Assembly (NCBI GenBank): GCA_900215285.1
Contig: OCMG01000002.1
Coordinates: forward strand, 62,001-126,000
Direction: 5' to 3'
DNA length: 64,000 nucleotides
Source: Ensifer adhaerens
GTDB taxonomy: Bacteria > Pseudomonadota > Alphaproteobacteria > Rhizobiales > Rhizobiaceae
Shown here: piece after piece, positions 9,227-17,209 of the stretch
Layout of the letters: each line of letters opens with the position of its first letter
How positions within the stretch are numbered: the first letter of the stretch is position 1
Position numbers and translations under genes: made by a program
The notes under the pieces: model-generated
Told to the model about the DNA's origin: nothing
Database searches by the model: none
What the model saw: the letters and a program-made list of their open reading frames with translations, nothing else

Positions 9227-9428
9227 CTCTTCACCTTTCCACAAGGCAAAAGAAACCACCCGCCACGAATGGCGCCAAAACTCTTGACTGTGATTCGGGG
9301 AAATGCGATTCTCAAGCTGCGACACTTAGAGAGAGGCTTCCACGACGGCGACGTTCTGGGAGCTTTTCTTTTACCGGATTGATATCCTTTCGGCATTTAA
9401 ACTTTGGCCCGGAACGCGGGCCGTATTA
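9227..9428 (-). promoter_or_regulatory. repB-repC intergenic leader
   Basis: This 200-base spacer is the usual site of copy control and incompatibility in repABC operons. It holds the countertranscript gene on the opposite strand and, next to the repB stop, a strong hairpin GGCCCG-GAACG-CGGGCC (9406-9422). In known systems the leader mRNA folds to expose or hide the repC ribosome site depending on antisense RNA binding. Confidence 0.6.
9320..9371 (+). ncRNA. Countertranscript RNA (ctRNA) controlling repC
   Basis: On the plus strand, antisense to the repC leader, a TTGACT box (9285-9290) is followed 16-17 bases later by GATTCT/ATTCTC. About 50 bases on there is a hairpin of roughly 12 pairs with one mismatch and a GCGA loop (9336-9363), ending in TTTTCTTTT. 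Promoter, length (about 52 bases), orientation and terminator all fit the small antisense RNAs of repABC plasmids, which lower RepC expression and cause incompatibility. The exact 5' end is an estimate. Confidence 0.65.
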
Positions 9429-10412
9429 CTAGCTTTCTTGCCTGTCATCTGACAGGATCTTCGGCGTCACAATATCCAACGCGCTAAATTCCTCGATCAA
9501 ACGGGGCAGCTCTGCCCTCACAAAATCTGCGAAGGCCTGTCCACGCTCATTGGCAGCTGTGATACGCAGCTGCTTACTCGTATACGTAATCTCACCCAGA
9601 CCGTATCCATCGGCCTCGCGCAGTGGCGCATTGCCGGTCCCCAGCGTCCGGGATTCCGCGATCAGTTCCTGAACCCACGTAAAGCGTGCATCCGAACCCA
9701 TTTTGCGAATCCGTTCGGACTGCAGCATGTCACGGATGTTCTGGACCGCATTCGTGTTTTTTGCAAAGGATTTCGCCAAAGCAACCCACCTCGGTCGTCC
9801 GACCTTCGGTGCTCTGCCGATCGCCTCGATAATGTCGATCGGGACATTGCGGCAGACGCCTCTCATCCGTGCAAGTTCGGCATCATCGATTGATAGTGCG
9901 GTGTATATGTCACGTGGCCGAAAGCTGGCCTCGTCCATGCGGCGCGCAAAGAGCGCCCGCTCGATCCAGGACAAGTCCTGACGGGCGCTGTTTTCGATCC
10001 CTTGCGCCACAGCCAGATCGCGATCGTTGATCTCGACCACATGCGCATTGATCGGAATTTTCAGTTCGCGCGCAGCAGCAAGTCGCCGGTGCCCGTAAAC
10101 CACCTGAAAATGTCCGGTCTTTTCAGGGTGAGGGCGCACCCGTATAGGAACCTGCTGGCCGTGCTCGGCAATGCTCTTCACAAATGCGGCAAAGCGCTCT
10201 TGATCGTCATCGATCAGGCGGTCGGCAAATGGAGACGCTTCGATCAAGGACGGCTCAATCTTCACCAACTCGTCAGGGTTCGGAAGAGCGGGCCCAATGG
10301 CGGGACTTGTCGGTGCGGCAGCCTGATTTTTTGGCTTTGCGGCATCCTTAGACTCTGAAGTCGCGTTCGGAACCAGCGTAAACGCGGAGCCAGCAAATTT
10401 TCTACGGCTCAT
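9429..10412 (-). CDS. repB: RepB (ParB-like) partition protein
   Basis: A 327-aa RepB. The ParB N-terminal domain shows QVVYGHRRLAAARELKI (GHRR nucleotide/clamp motif) and IENSARQDLSWIERALFA, followed by an HTH region (DIYTALSIDDAELARM...) and a C-terminal dimerisation part. RepB binds parS sites and stimulates the RepA ATPase for segregation. A GGAGG site stands just before the ATG at 10412. Normally repA ends a short distance upstream and is co-transcribed; here the upstream 450 bases hold no repA. A parS-like site lies 194 bases upstream. Confidence 0.9.
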   Translation of the reverse strand: MSRRKFAGSAFTLVPNATSESKDAAKPKNQAAAPTSPAIGPALPNPDELVKIEPSLIEASPFADRLIDDDQERFAAFVKSIAEHGQQVPIRVRPHPEKTGHFQVVYGHRRLAAARELKIPINAHVVEINDRDLAVAQGIENSARQDLSWIERALFARRMDEASFRPRDIYTALSIDDAELARMRGVCRNVPIDIIEAIGRAPKVGRPRWVALAKSFAKNTNAVQNIRDMLQSERIRKMGSDARFTWVQELIAESRTLGTGNAPLREADGYGLGEITYTSKQLRITAANERGQAFADFVRAELPRLIEEFSALDIVTPKILSDDRQES

Positions 10413-10865
10413 GTCGCCCTCCGTCCGATCGGGCGCATCCAGTCAACAACGGAACGACGCCAGACCTGTAAGCAGGCCATGGCTGTTACGTCTTCCCCCG
10501 GATGATATCCTATCCCAAACATGGGTGTGATGCACCTTTGATCCTGACAGCGCCGAAAAGGCACAACTATCAGATAGGCCACGATTCTTCTCTCGCGTCC
10601 AGTCCGTTGACGGCCCCCAACCATTTAAGGCCGCTGATAGAGGTCTGACGGAGATCGAGGGCGACCGTGACCAGAACCAGGCATCCTTGAGCCCACATGG
10701 TCCTCCCTAGGGTCATCGCACGCAAGGTTCCGACGCTGCCAGATCCGTGCTGGCAGGTTCGACAGCAGATGCTCGAACGCCTGCTCGGGAAGCCAAACAA
10801 GGCCTGGACCGCAAGCCTTCAGCCGACGACATCGGAAATGGCCTGAGCGATGAATGCCGTTTCCC
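10413..10865. other. Region upstream of repB without repA
   Basis: No supportable gene is present in these 450 bases. The short minus-strand frames at 10409-10624 and 10570-10800 do not resemble the RepA C-terminus that should precede repB. It holds a parS-like palindrome and probably whatever promoter now drives repB-repC; I cannot point to convincing -35/-10 boxes. Confidence 0.5.
10606..10621. promoter_or_regulatory. parS: Candidate parS partition site
   Basis: The 16-mer GTTGACGGCCCCCAAC fits the consensus GTT-N4-GC-N4-AAC known for RepB binding sites of repABC plasmids, and its outer four bases form a perfect dyad (GTTG/CAAC). It lies 194 bases upstream of repB, a usual position. A chance match to eight fixed bases in 450 bases is below one percent. 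Confidence 0.5.
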
Positions 10866-11855
10866 TCAAATTACTCGGGCCTTGACGACCTTCTGATCGA
10901 TTGCGCCGAAAACCGGCGATCCGTCGTCCAGAAAGACTTCCATGCGCACCGTGTCGCCGAAGGACATGAACGGTGTCTTCGCTTCGCCGAGATCGAGCAT
11001 TTCGATACCTCGGCGCTCGGCGATGCAGCTCGAGCCAACCACGCGGTAGTCCTCGTTCGAGACGGTGCCCGAGCCGATGATCGTGCCGGCGACGAGGTCG
11101 CGTGAATAGGCGGCATGTGCCACGAGTTCGTTGAAGCCAAAGGCCATGTCATAGCCATTGGCTGCCCCGAACTTCTCTTCGTTCCAGGTCACATGCAGCG
11201 GCAGGGCGACGCGGTTGTCGCGCCATGCGGGTCCTAGTTCTTCCGGCGTAACGGCAACCGGCGCCATGGAGCAGGGCGGCTTGGCGTGGACCCAGCCAAA
11301 GCCGGTCTTCATCTCGGCGGGGGCGATCTTGCGCAGACTCCAGTCGTTGATCTGTACAATCAGGCGCATGTATTTCGCGGCATCCTCGGCACGCGTCCCG
11401 ATCGGCACGCCGCTAACGATGACACCGAACTCTCCTTCGAAATCGATGCCGTCTTCGACAAAGCGGAAGGGCACATCCGCATTGGGCGGATAGAAGCGGT
11501 CAGACACACCCTGATACATCAGCGGTTTGGCCGGTTCGTCGCCGCCGGTCGCCTTGATGCCGAAGACCAGCGCCATCAGGTTGCCGTGGCTCTCATAGGC
11601 GGAGCCGTCGAGCCATTGCCAGGCGCGCGGCATAGGAGCGAGCGCCTGCGCAGGATCGAAGCTGACTACGCCGGTTGCGTGGCCACTGTTGAGCTCTTCA
11701 TACTGCGCATCAAGCTCCGGCTCGATCTCGTCCCAGGTCTCAAGCGCTGCCTGCATTGTGGCTGCAGCCCGCGCCGGGACCGCGAATTTGAGATCGCGCG
11801 AGACGATATGCAGGCGACCGTCCGGCGTGCCGTTGGGAAGGGTTGCGAGTTTCAT
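10866..11855 (-). CDS. Fumarylacetoacetate hydrolase family protein (two-domain type)
   Basis: A 329-aa FAH-family protein with an extra N-terminal region (about residues 1-75), a metal-site segment DFEGEFGVIVSGVPIG, the QINDWSLRK motif and GSGTVSNEDYR near the C-terminus. Such enzymes hydrolyse C-C bonds in acylpyruvates or beta-diketones. It is the last gene of the operon with the cyclase-family hydrolase and the SsuABC-like transporter, 36 bases after the cyclase gene, so it should act late in degradation of the imported compound. The specific substrate cannot be told from sequence. Confidence 0.75.
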   Translation of the reverse strand: MKLATLPNGTPDGRLHIVSRDLKFAVPARAAATMQAALETWDEIEPELDAQYEELNSGHATGVVSFDPAQALAPMPRAWQWLDGSAYESHGNLMALVFGIKATGGDEPAKPLMYQGVSDRFYPPNADVPFRFVEDGIDFEGEFGVIVSGVPIGTRAEDAAKYMRLIVQINDWSLRKIAPAEMKTGFGWVHAKPPCSMAPVAVTPEELGPAWRDNRVALPLHVTWNEEKFGAANGYDMAFGFNELVAHAAYSRDLVAGTIIGSGTVSNEDYRVVGSSCIAERRGIEMLDLGEAKTPFMSFGDTVRMEVFLDDGSPVFGAIDQKVVKARVI

Positions 11856-11891
11856 GCTGGGTCTCCCGTTCTCGTCTGTTTGCGGTTGGCT

Positions 11892-12665
11892 TCAGTCTTC
11901 GATGATGGCCACGGCCCGGCACCATCCGGCCGAGGCCTTGTCGACCTTGACCGGGAAGCAGGACACCATGAAGCCGGTTGAGGGAAGGACTTCCAGGTTG
12001 GAGAGCTTCTCCATGTGGCAATAGGCCTGTTCCGCGCCGGCCTTGTGGCCTTCCCAGAAGAGGGAAAAGTCGCCTGTCTCCTCGATCTTGCGGCGCGTAT
12101 GCATGAAGGGCGCGTCCCAGCTCCAGCCGTCAATGCCGGTGACACGGACGCCGCGGCTGGTGAGATAAAGCGTCGCCTCGCGGCCCATACCGCAACCGCG
12201 GATCAGGAAGTCGTCGTGACCGTAGCGGGTGCCGGCCGAAGTGTTGACCAGCACGATATCCAGCGGCTGCAACTCGTGCCCAATGCGCTTCAACTCGGCC
12301 TCGACATCAGCCGCCGTGCAGACATTGCCGTCGGGCTTGTCGCGGAAATCGAGCTTGACGCCACGGCCGAAGCACCATTCCAGCGGCACTTCATCGATGG
12401 TCCAGGCCCGTTCGCCACCGTTCATTGTCGGGTGATAGTGCCAGGGCGCGTCGAGATGCGTGCCGGCGTGGGTTGTCATCACCACTTCTTCCGCAGCGCA
12501 CCCCTTGCCCTCAAGCTGCTTGTCGACCGGAACGCCCGACATCTGCTCGAATTCCAGAGCGCCGTAATCGTGGTCGCGATAGACGATCTGAGGGGTGAGG
12601 CCCGGCGGATCCGACTTGATGCCGGACTTGAGGGCAACGGAAATATCGATGAATTTGCGGGCCAT
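11892..12665 (-). CDS. Cyclase family (KynB-like) metal-dependent hydrolase
   Basis: A 257-aa member of the cyclase family (PF04199) with the metal-binding signature HAGTHLDAPWHYHP and a second segment LVNTSAGTRYG. The family includes kynurenine formamidase and isatin hydrolase, which open or deformylate amide bonds using zinc or manganese. The ATG at 12665 is chosen because CAGGAGC precedes it; the upstream in-frame ATG at 12689 has no ribosome site. It lies between the substrate-binding protein gene and the FAH gene, so the cargo of the transporter may be a cyclic or N-acyl amide. Substrate unassigned. Confidence 0.75.
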   Translation of the reverse strand: MARKFIDISVALKSGIKSDPPGLTPQIVYRDHDYGALEFEQMSGVPVDKQLEGKGCAAEEVVMTTHAGTHLDAPWHYHPTMNGGERAWTIDEVPLEWCFGRGVKLDFRDKPDGNVCTAADVEAELKRIGHELQPLDIVLVNTSAGTRYGHDDFLIRGCGMGREATLYLTSRGVRVTGIDGWSWDAPFMHTRRKIEETGDFSLFWEGHKAGAEQAYCHMEKLSNLEVLPSTGFMVSCFPVKVDKASAGWCRAVAIIED

Positions 12666-12726
12666 GGCTTGCTCCTGAAATAAAGACATGACCGCGCCGG
12701 CTGTCTTCCGGCGCGGTCGGGGGCGC

Positions 12727-13671
12727 TTATTCGCCCGGGTAACTGACCGTGAAGGCCCTGAGATCGATATCTTTCGCGATCAGGCCCCGATTCTTGGCGA
12801 CCTTGTTCCAGAAGGCGAAGCTCTTCTCGGCATCGAGATGGGTGGAGAAGTTCGGCCATTTCTGGTTGGCGATGACCGGCGGCGGCAGCGTCGTGTACTT
12901 TGCGAGGCTTTCGCGTGCTTCCTTGTCGTGGGTCTTGATGAAGGCGACCGCCTCGTCGAGCGCCGCCTGGAAGCCCTCGACTTCCTTCTTGTGGCCAGAG
13001 GCCCAGTCCTTCGTCACCGTAAAGATGCTGGCCGCCGTGCCGGCCGGAATGACGTCGAAATAGTTGCCGATCAGGGTGCCGCCCGCAGCCTCGACGGCGC
13101 GGCTTGCGAAGGGATCGACGGTTGCGACGCCATCTACCTGACCCGCCTTCAAGATATCGGCCGATTGCGGCAGCGTGATCTCGACAATGTTGATCTTGTT
13201 GGAATCGCCGCCATTGTTGTCGACCCATTCGCGCATGACGACGTCGAGAAGGCCGCCGACACCCGGTACGCCGATCTTCTTGCCCGCCAGATCCTTCGGC
13301 CCCTTGATGCCGCTGGTCTTGGAGACGACGAGGCCTGCCGCACTCGGGTCCGGGAAGACGTTGGTCGAGGCGATTGCCTGCAGTTCGACGCCATTGTCTA
13401 TGGCCTGGAAGGCGACGACCGGTGTCGGGATGCCGACCTGCGCCGAGCCCGAGATCAACCCGGATACAATGACCGAGCCGTTCTGCGCGAGCTTCAGATC
13501 GACGTCGAGACCGTGCTTTTCGAAGAAGCCCTGATCTTTGGCGACGAAGGCCGACACGTTCGGCGCGGTTGCGGTGTAAAGCAGCGTCACCTTTTCTGCC
13601 CCTGAAGCCGACAGGGCGGACAGTGCCATGACGGCAGTTGCGAGCAGGGCCTTTTTGATGGATACGTTCAT
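12727..13671 (-). CDS. ABC transporter substrate-binding protein, NMT1/SsuA type
   Basis: A 314-aa secreted binding protein. It has a signal peptide (about residues 1-26, ending ...SALSASGA), followed by the TauA/SsuA/NMT1-like fold, with AGKKIGVPGVGG and VDGVATVDPFASRAV. The family binds sulfonates, nitrate, pyrimidine precursors and other small anions. The start at 13671 is preceded by GGGGAGG; longer in-frame starts give an implausible leader. It is encoded after two permeases and the ATPase and directly before the two hydrolases. Confidence 0.85.
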   Translation of the reverse strand: MNVSIKKALLATAVMALSALSASGAEKVTLLYTATAPNVSAFVAKDQGFFEKHGLDVDLKLAQNGSVIVSGLISGSAQVGIPTPVVAFQAIDNGVELQAIASTNVFPDPSAAGLVVSKTSGIKGPKDLAGKKIGVPGVGGLLDVVMREWVDNNGGDSNKINIVEITLPQSADILKAGQVDGVATVDPFASRAVEAAGGTLIGNYFDVIPAGTAASIFTVTKDWASGHKKEVEGFQAALDEAVAFIKTHDKEARESLAKYTTLPPPVIANQKWPNFSTHLDAEKSFAFWNKVAKNRGLIAKDIDLRAFTVSYPGE

Positions 13672-13696
13672 TCTCGTTCCTCCCCAGGTTTCAAGA

Positions 13697-14470
13697 TCAG
13701 TTGGCATGGCTCGGCTGCCAGCGCAGCATTCGCCGTTCGAGCGCGGTGAGCGCCACATTGGTGACAAGGCCGATCAGACCCAGCATGATGACGCCGGCAA
13801 AAATGTCCGGCGCGCGAAAGGCGCGGGCAGCCAGCAGGATACGGCTTCCAAGCCCGCCCTGAACCGTGATCATCTCGCCAACGACCGCTAGGATCAGCGC
13901 GATGGTCAACCCCAGCCTGAGGCCGCCGAGAATGTCGGGCATCGCGGCGGGCAAGGCGATCTTGTAGATGCGTTCGAAGCGGTTGAGGCGCAGCACGCGA
14001 GCCACTTCATCGAGGCGCGGATGCACATTCGAGAAGCCCTGGACGGTCGTCAGCAGCATCGGCCAGACCGAGCCGAACGCGATGAGCAGCAGGATCATGT
14101 TGTCCGTCATGCCGAGGAAGACGATGGCGACGGGCGCGATGGCCGAGGCCGGCAGCGGGCGGATCAGCTCCAGCGTCGGCGCGACCCATGTCCGGGCGGC
14201 CGGCGAAATCCCGATGGCCGCACCGAGCGCAATGCCGATGACGGAGGCCGCGAGCCAGCCGAGCGCCATACGCAGCATGGTCTCGCCGACTTCGACGAAC
14301 AGCTTGCCGGAATGGTAATCCCGCGTGAGCGCTGCAAAGGCGCGGTCGGGACCGGGCAGGAAGACCTTCGAGACGTAACCGTGATTGGCGATCCACTGCC
14401 ACAGCGCCACGACGGCAACGGTGACGAGGAGGCTTGCCAGCAACCAGAGGAGATTCGCGCGGCGCATCAT
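13697..14470 (-). CDS. ABC transporter permease (SsuC/TauC type)
   Basis: A 257-aa inner-membrane permease of the BPD superfamily with about six hydrophobic segments. The EAA loop is around DEVARVLRLNRFERIYKIALPAAMPDILGGLRLG. It starts within the stop codon of the other permease (ATGA overlap), so the two are translationally coupled and probably form a heterodimeric channel. Confidence 0.85.
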   Translation of the reverse strand: MMRRANLLWLLASLLVTVAVVALWQWIANHGYVSKVFLPGPDRAFAALTRDYHSGKLFVEVGETMLRMALGWLAASVIGIALGAAIGISPAARTWVAPTLELIRPLPASAIAPVAIVFLGMTDNMILLLIAFGSVWPMLLTTVQGFSNVHPRLDEVARVLRLNRFERIYKIALPAAMPDILGGLRLGLTIALILAVVGEMITVQGGLGSRILLAARAFRAPDIFAGVIMLGLIGLVTNVALTALERRMLRWQPSHAN

Positions 14471-15228
14471 TCTGCAGCCCTCCGAAGCGAGTGGAAGGGA
14501 AAGAGCTTGAGCTCGGTCTTCACAAGGACCCAGTTCAGGCCCCAGCCGATCACGCCGATCCAGAACAGGATGGCGAACATGTCGGCCGGCCGCAGCGACT
14601 GGCCCGCCATCATGAGGCTGTAGCCCAGTCCTTGCGGATTGGCGGCGATTTCCACCGTCACCGAGACGATGAGCGCAATGCCGGCCGACAGACGCAGCGC
14701 CACGAAGAGGCGCGGGAGCACGGCGGGCAGGACGATCTTGAAGGTCCGCTGCAGGGCGGTGAGCCGCATGACCCGGGCCACCTCCATCAACCGGGGCGTG
14801 ATCTGGCGGATCGCGCCTTCGGTGAGCAGCATGACGGGAAAGAAGCAGGCAAAGGCGATGATCGCCATTTCCATCGCATAGCCGAAACCGAAGACCAGGA
14901 GCGCAATCGGCAGGATGGCCACGGCCGGGATCGGCCGCATCACTTCGACGGTGATGCGGGCAAGCTTCGAAAGCGGTGGCAGAAGGCCGAAAAGGAAGCC
15001 GGCGACAATGCCAAGCCCGGTGCCGATCAGCAAGCCTCCGCCGGCTGCCGTCAGCGTCATGCCGGTCGCGCTCAGGATCGAGCCGTCGGACAGGCCGACA
15101 ACAAAGGCTCTGGCAATATCGAGGGGGGCAGCCAGCGTATCGCTCTGGATGCCCATCAGGGAGGCCCAGACCTGCCAGAGGACGAGCAGCAGGAGCGGCA
15201 ATGCAAGCCCTTTCAGCGCCTTCATCAT
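14467..15228 (-). CDS. ABC transporter permease (SsuC/TauC type), second subunit
   Basis: A 253-aa permease related to its neighbour, with an EAA loop around MEVARVMRLTALQRTFKIVLPAVLPRLFVALRL and several transmembrane segments. ATGA overlaps join it to the ATPase gene upstream and the second permease downstream. Having two different permeases is less usual for SsuABC systems, which mostly use a homodimer. Confidence 0.85.
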   Translation of the reverse strand: MMKALKGLALPLLLLVLWQVWASLMGIQSDTLAAPLDIARAFVVGLSDGSILSATGMTLTAAGGGLLIGTGLGIVAGFLFGLLPPLSKLARITVEVMRPIPAVAILPIALLVFGFGYAMEMAIIAFACFFPVMLLTEGAIRQITPRLMEVARVMRLTALQRTFKIVLPAVLPRLFVALRLSAGIALIVSVTVEIAANPQGLGYSLMMAGQSLRPADMFAILFWIGVIGWGLNWVLVKTELKLFPFHSLRRAAE

Positions 15229-16052
15229 TCGTACCTCAGTACGAAGTCGAAAAGCTTGCGCCGCAGCGCCAGGAATTCCGGCTCCTCGCGGGTCGTCAAC
15301 TGGTTGCGCGGCCGGGCCAGCGGCACGTCGATCAGTTCGGCGATGCGGCCGGGATTGGGCTCCAGCGCAATGACGCGGTCGCCGAGATAGATCGCCTCCT
15401 CGAGGTCGTGGGTCACGAAGAAGGCGGTGACCTTGGAGTCAGAGACGATGGAGAGGATTTCGTCCTGCAGCTTCTGCCGGGTCATGGCATCGAGCGCACC
15501 GAAGGGCTCGTCCATCAGGATCACGGACGGGTTCTGTGCCAGGCAGCGCGCGATCTGCAGGCGCTGTTGCATGCCGCCCGACATTTCGGAGGGATATTTG
15601 TCCGCATGTTTCGACAGGCCGACCTTGCCGAGAAGTTCCGCGATCCGGGTCTTGCGCTCCGCCCTCGGCGTGCCGGCGGCTTCCAGCGCCAGCGAAACAT
15701 TCTGGGCGGCCGTGCGCCAGGGAAGCAGCGCGTTGGCATAATCCTGAAAGACGATGGCGATGTCGCTGGCCGGTTCGGTCTGCACCTTGCCGCGATAGGA
15801 GACCGTTCCGCGCGAGGCCTGGATGAGGCCGGAAAGAATCCGCAGCAACGTGGTCTTGCCGCAGCCAGACGGGCCGATCACACAGACGAACTCGCCTTCG
15901 CCGATCTCGACGTCAATGTCTCTAAGCACCTCGTGAGACCCGAAGACCAGCCCGACACCCTTGACTGAAATCAGTGGCTTGCGGACAGTTTTCGCACCGG
16001 CCTGTGGGGCGTGCGCAAAATTGCGATCAAGCTGATGCAGCGTCGCGGTCAA
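15225..16052 (-). CDS. ABC transporter ATP-binding protein (SsuB/TauB type)
   Basis: A 275-aa ATPase with Walker A GPSGCGKTT, signature MSGGMQQRLQIARCL and Walker B VILMDEPFGALD. It energises the two permeases. The best start is a TTG at 16052: it has GGAGAGGAGCAGG directly upstream and no ATG lies early in the frame. It is the first gene of the minus-strand operon, divergent from a LysR regulator about 150 bases away. Confidence 0.85.
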   Translation of the reverse strand: MTATLHQLDRNFAHAPQAGAKTVRKPLISVKGVGLVFGSHEVLRDIDVEIGEGEFVCVIGPSGCGKTTLLRILSGLIQASRGTVSYRGKVQTEPASDIAIVFQDYANALLPWRTAAQNVSLALEAAGTPRAERKTRIAELLGKVGLSKHADKYPSEMSGGMQQRLQIARCLAQNPSVILMDEPFGALDAMTRQKLQDEILSIVSDSKVTAFFVTHDLEEAIYLGDRVIALEPNPGRIAELIDVPLARPRNQLTTREEPEFLALRRKLFDFVLRYE

Positions 16053-16201
16053 ATCCTGCTCCTCTCCTGGTGTTCCCGACGCACGACTTTTCCAGCGCGT
16101 CCGGCTCCTCCTGCCATCTCCTTTCTTGACGCTAGGCAGGTGAGGAGGATATGTCCAATGAATAGGAACTATATTTTCTATGATTTTTGGTAATATCGAA
16201 C
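16053..16201. promoter_or_regulatory. Divergent LysR-type control region
   Basis: The AT-rich stretch between the LysR gene and the ABC operon holds ATAG-N12-CTAT (16162-16181), an interrupted dyad of the kind LysR proteins recognise. Its position suits control of both the regulator and the transporter operon. No clear -35/-10 pair is asserted. Confidence 0.35.
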
Positions 16202-17107
16202 ATGCGCTTCGACAACCTCGATATGAACCTGATCGTCGCGCTTGAGGCGATCCTCAGGCTCCGCTCCGTCAGCGCGGCTGCCGACGAATTGAACCTGACC
16301 CAGCCCGCCCTGAGCCGCGCCCTTGGGCGGCTTCGCCACCATTTCCACGATCAGATCGTCGTACCCCTCGGCCGCCAGATGGTGCCCACGGAATTCGGCG
16401 AGAACCTGCACGGGCTTGCTCGGCAATTGCTGGAAGAGATGCGGGTCTTCGTCGACATGCGCGCCCAGTTCGACCCGTCGACCGCGAAACGTGACGTGAC
16501 GATCAATGCCTCCGACTATGTGATCAGGGTCTTCCTCTCACGCGCCGCGCAGCAGCTCTCCAGCATAGCGCCTGGCCTTCGGTTCCGTTTCGTGACGATA
16601 GACGCAACGACGGACGCGATGTTCGAGCAGGCCGAGGTTGATTTCCGCATCGTGCCGGAGATGGCGCTGATGCCTGATCATCCGAGCGGACGGCTCTTCA
16701 CCGACGAATTCGTCTGCGTGGCGTGGGAAGAAAATCCGCATCTGGGCGAGGGGCTCGACGCCGACACCTATCTCGGCCTGAAGCATGTCACGACCGCGTT
16801 CGGTTCGCGCGGGCGCGACAGCCATTTCGAAAAGGTTCTGAAGGACCAGAAGATCAGCATCGACAGTGCCATGTCGATGCCGAATTTCGTGCTTCTGCCG
16901 GAATGCGTGATCGGCACGCCCTATCTGGCGACGATCCACGCACGGTTCGCTGCCTTGCTGCCGCCCTCGCTTCCCGTGCGAACGTTTCCGCTGCCCATTT
17001 CCATTCCGCCGGTGGTCGAGCACCTGCAGTGGCATAATCTGCGCCGCCACGACAGCGCCTCGCAATGGATGCGCGAATTTCTGATGACCCTGGCTGCGGA
17101 AATCTAG
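16202..17107 (+). CDS. LysR-family transcriptional regulator (NodD-like architecture)
   Basis: A 301-aa LysR regulator. The N-terminal HTH is at about residues 5-60 (LDMNLIVALEAILRLRSVSAAADELNLTQPALSRALGRLR), followed by a type-2 periplasmic-fold effector domain. The start MRFDNLDMNLIVALEA resembles the NodD/NocR branch. The ATG at 16202 is preferred over an upstream TTG. Divergent from the ABC-cyclase-FAH operon, it is probably an activator responding to the imported compound. Confidence 0.85.
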   Translation: MRFDNLDMNLIVALEAILRLRSVSAAADELNLTQPALSRALGRLRHHFHDQIVVPLGRQMVPTEFGENLHGLARQLLEEMRVFVDMRAQFDPSTAKRDVTINASDYVIRVFLSRAAQQLSSIAPGLRFRFVTIDATTDAMFEQAEVDFRIVPEMALMPDHPSGRLFTDEFVCVAWEENPHLGEGLDADTYLGLKHVTTAFGSRGRDSHFEKVLKDQKISIDSAMSMPNFVLLPECVIGTPYLATIHARFAALLPPSLPVRTFPLPISIPPVVEHLQWHNLRRHDSASQWMREFLMTLAAEI

Positions 17108-17108
17108 C

Positions 17109-17190
17109 CCGGGTTCTCCAATCGTGCGGTCCTCAGCCGGCTCTTCAAAGCCGTAACCGGCCGCCCGGTGAGTCAGGTCGGCTCCTCAAG
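17109..17190 (+). pseudogene. Fragment of an AraC-family HTH domain
   Basis: Just after the LysR stop a frame reads PGFSNRAVLSRLFKAVTGR and then PVSQ, which matches the last helix region of AraC-type regulators (GFS...SRxFKxxTGxxPxQ). Only about 25 residues remain, with no start and no upstream domain, so it looks like a remnant of a deleted regulator gene. Confidence 0.35.
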
Positions 17191-17209
17191 TCTTGTGTGT
17201 CGAGCGGGC

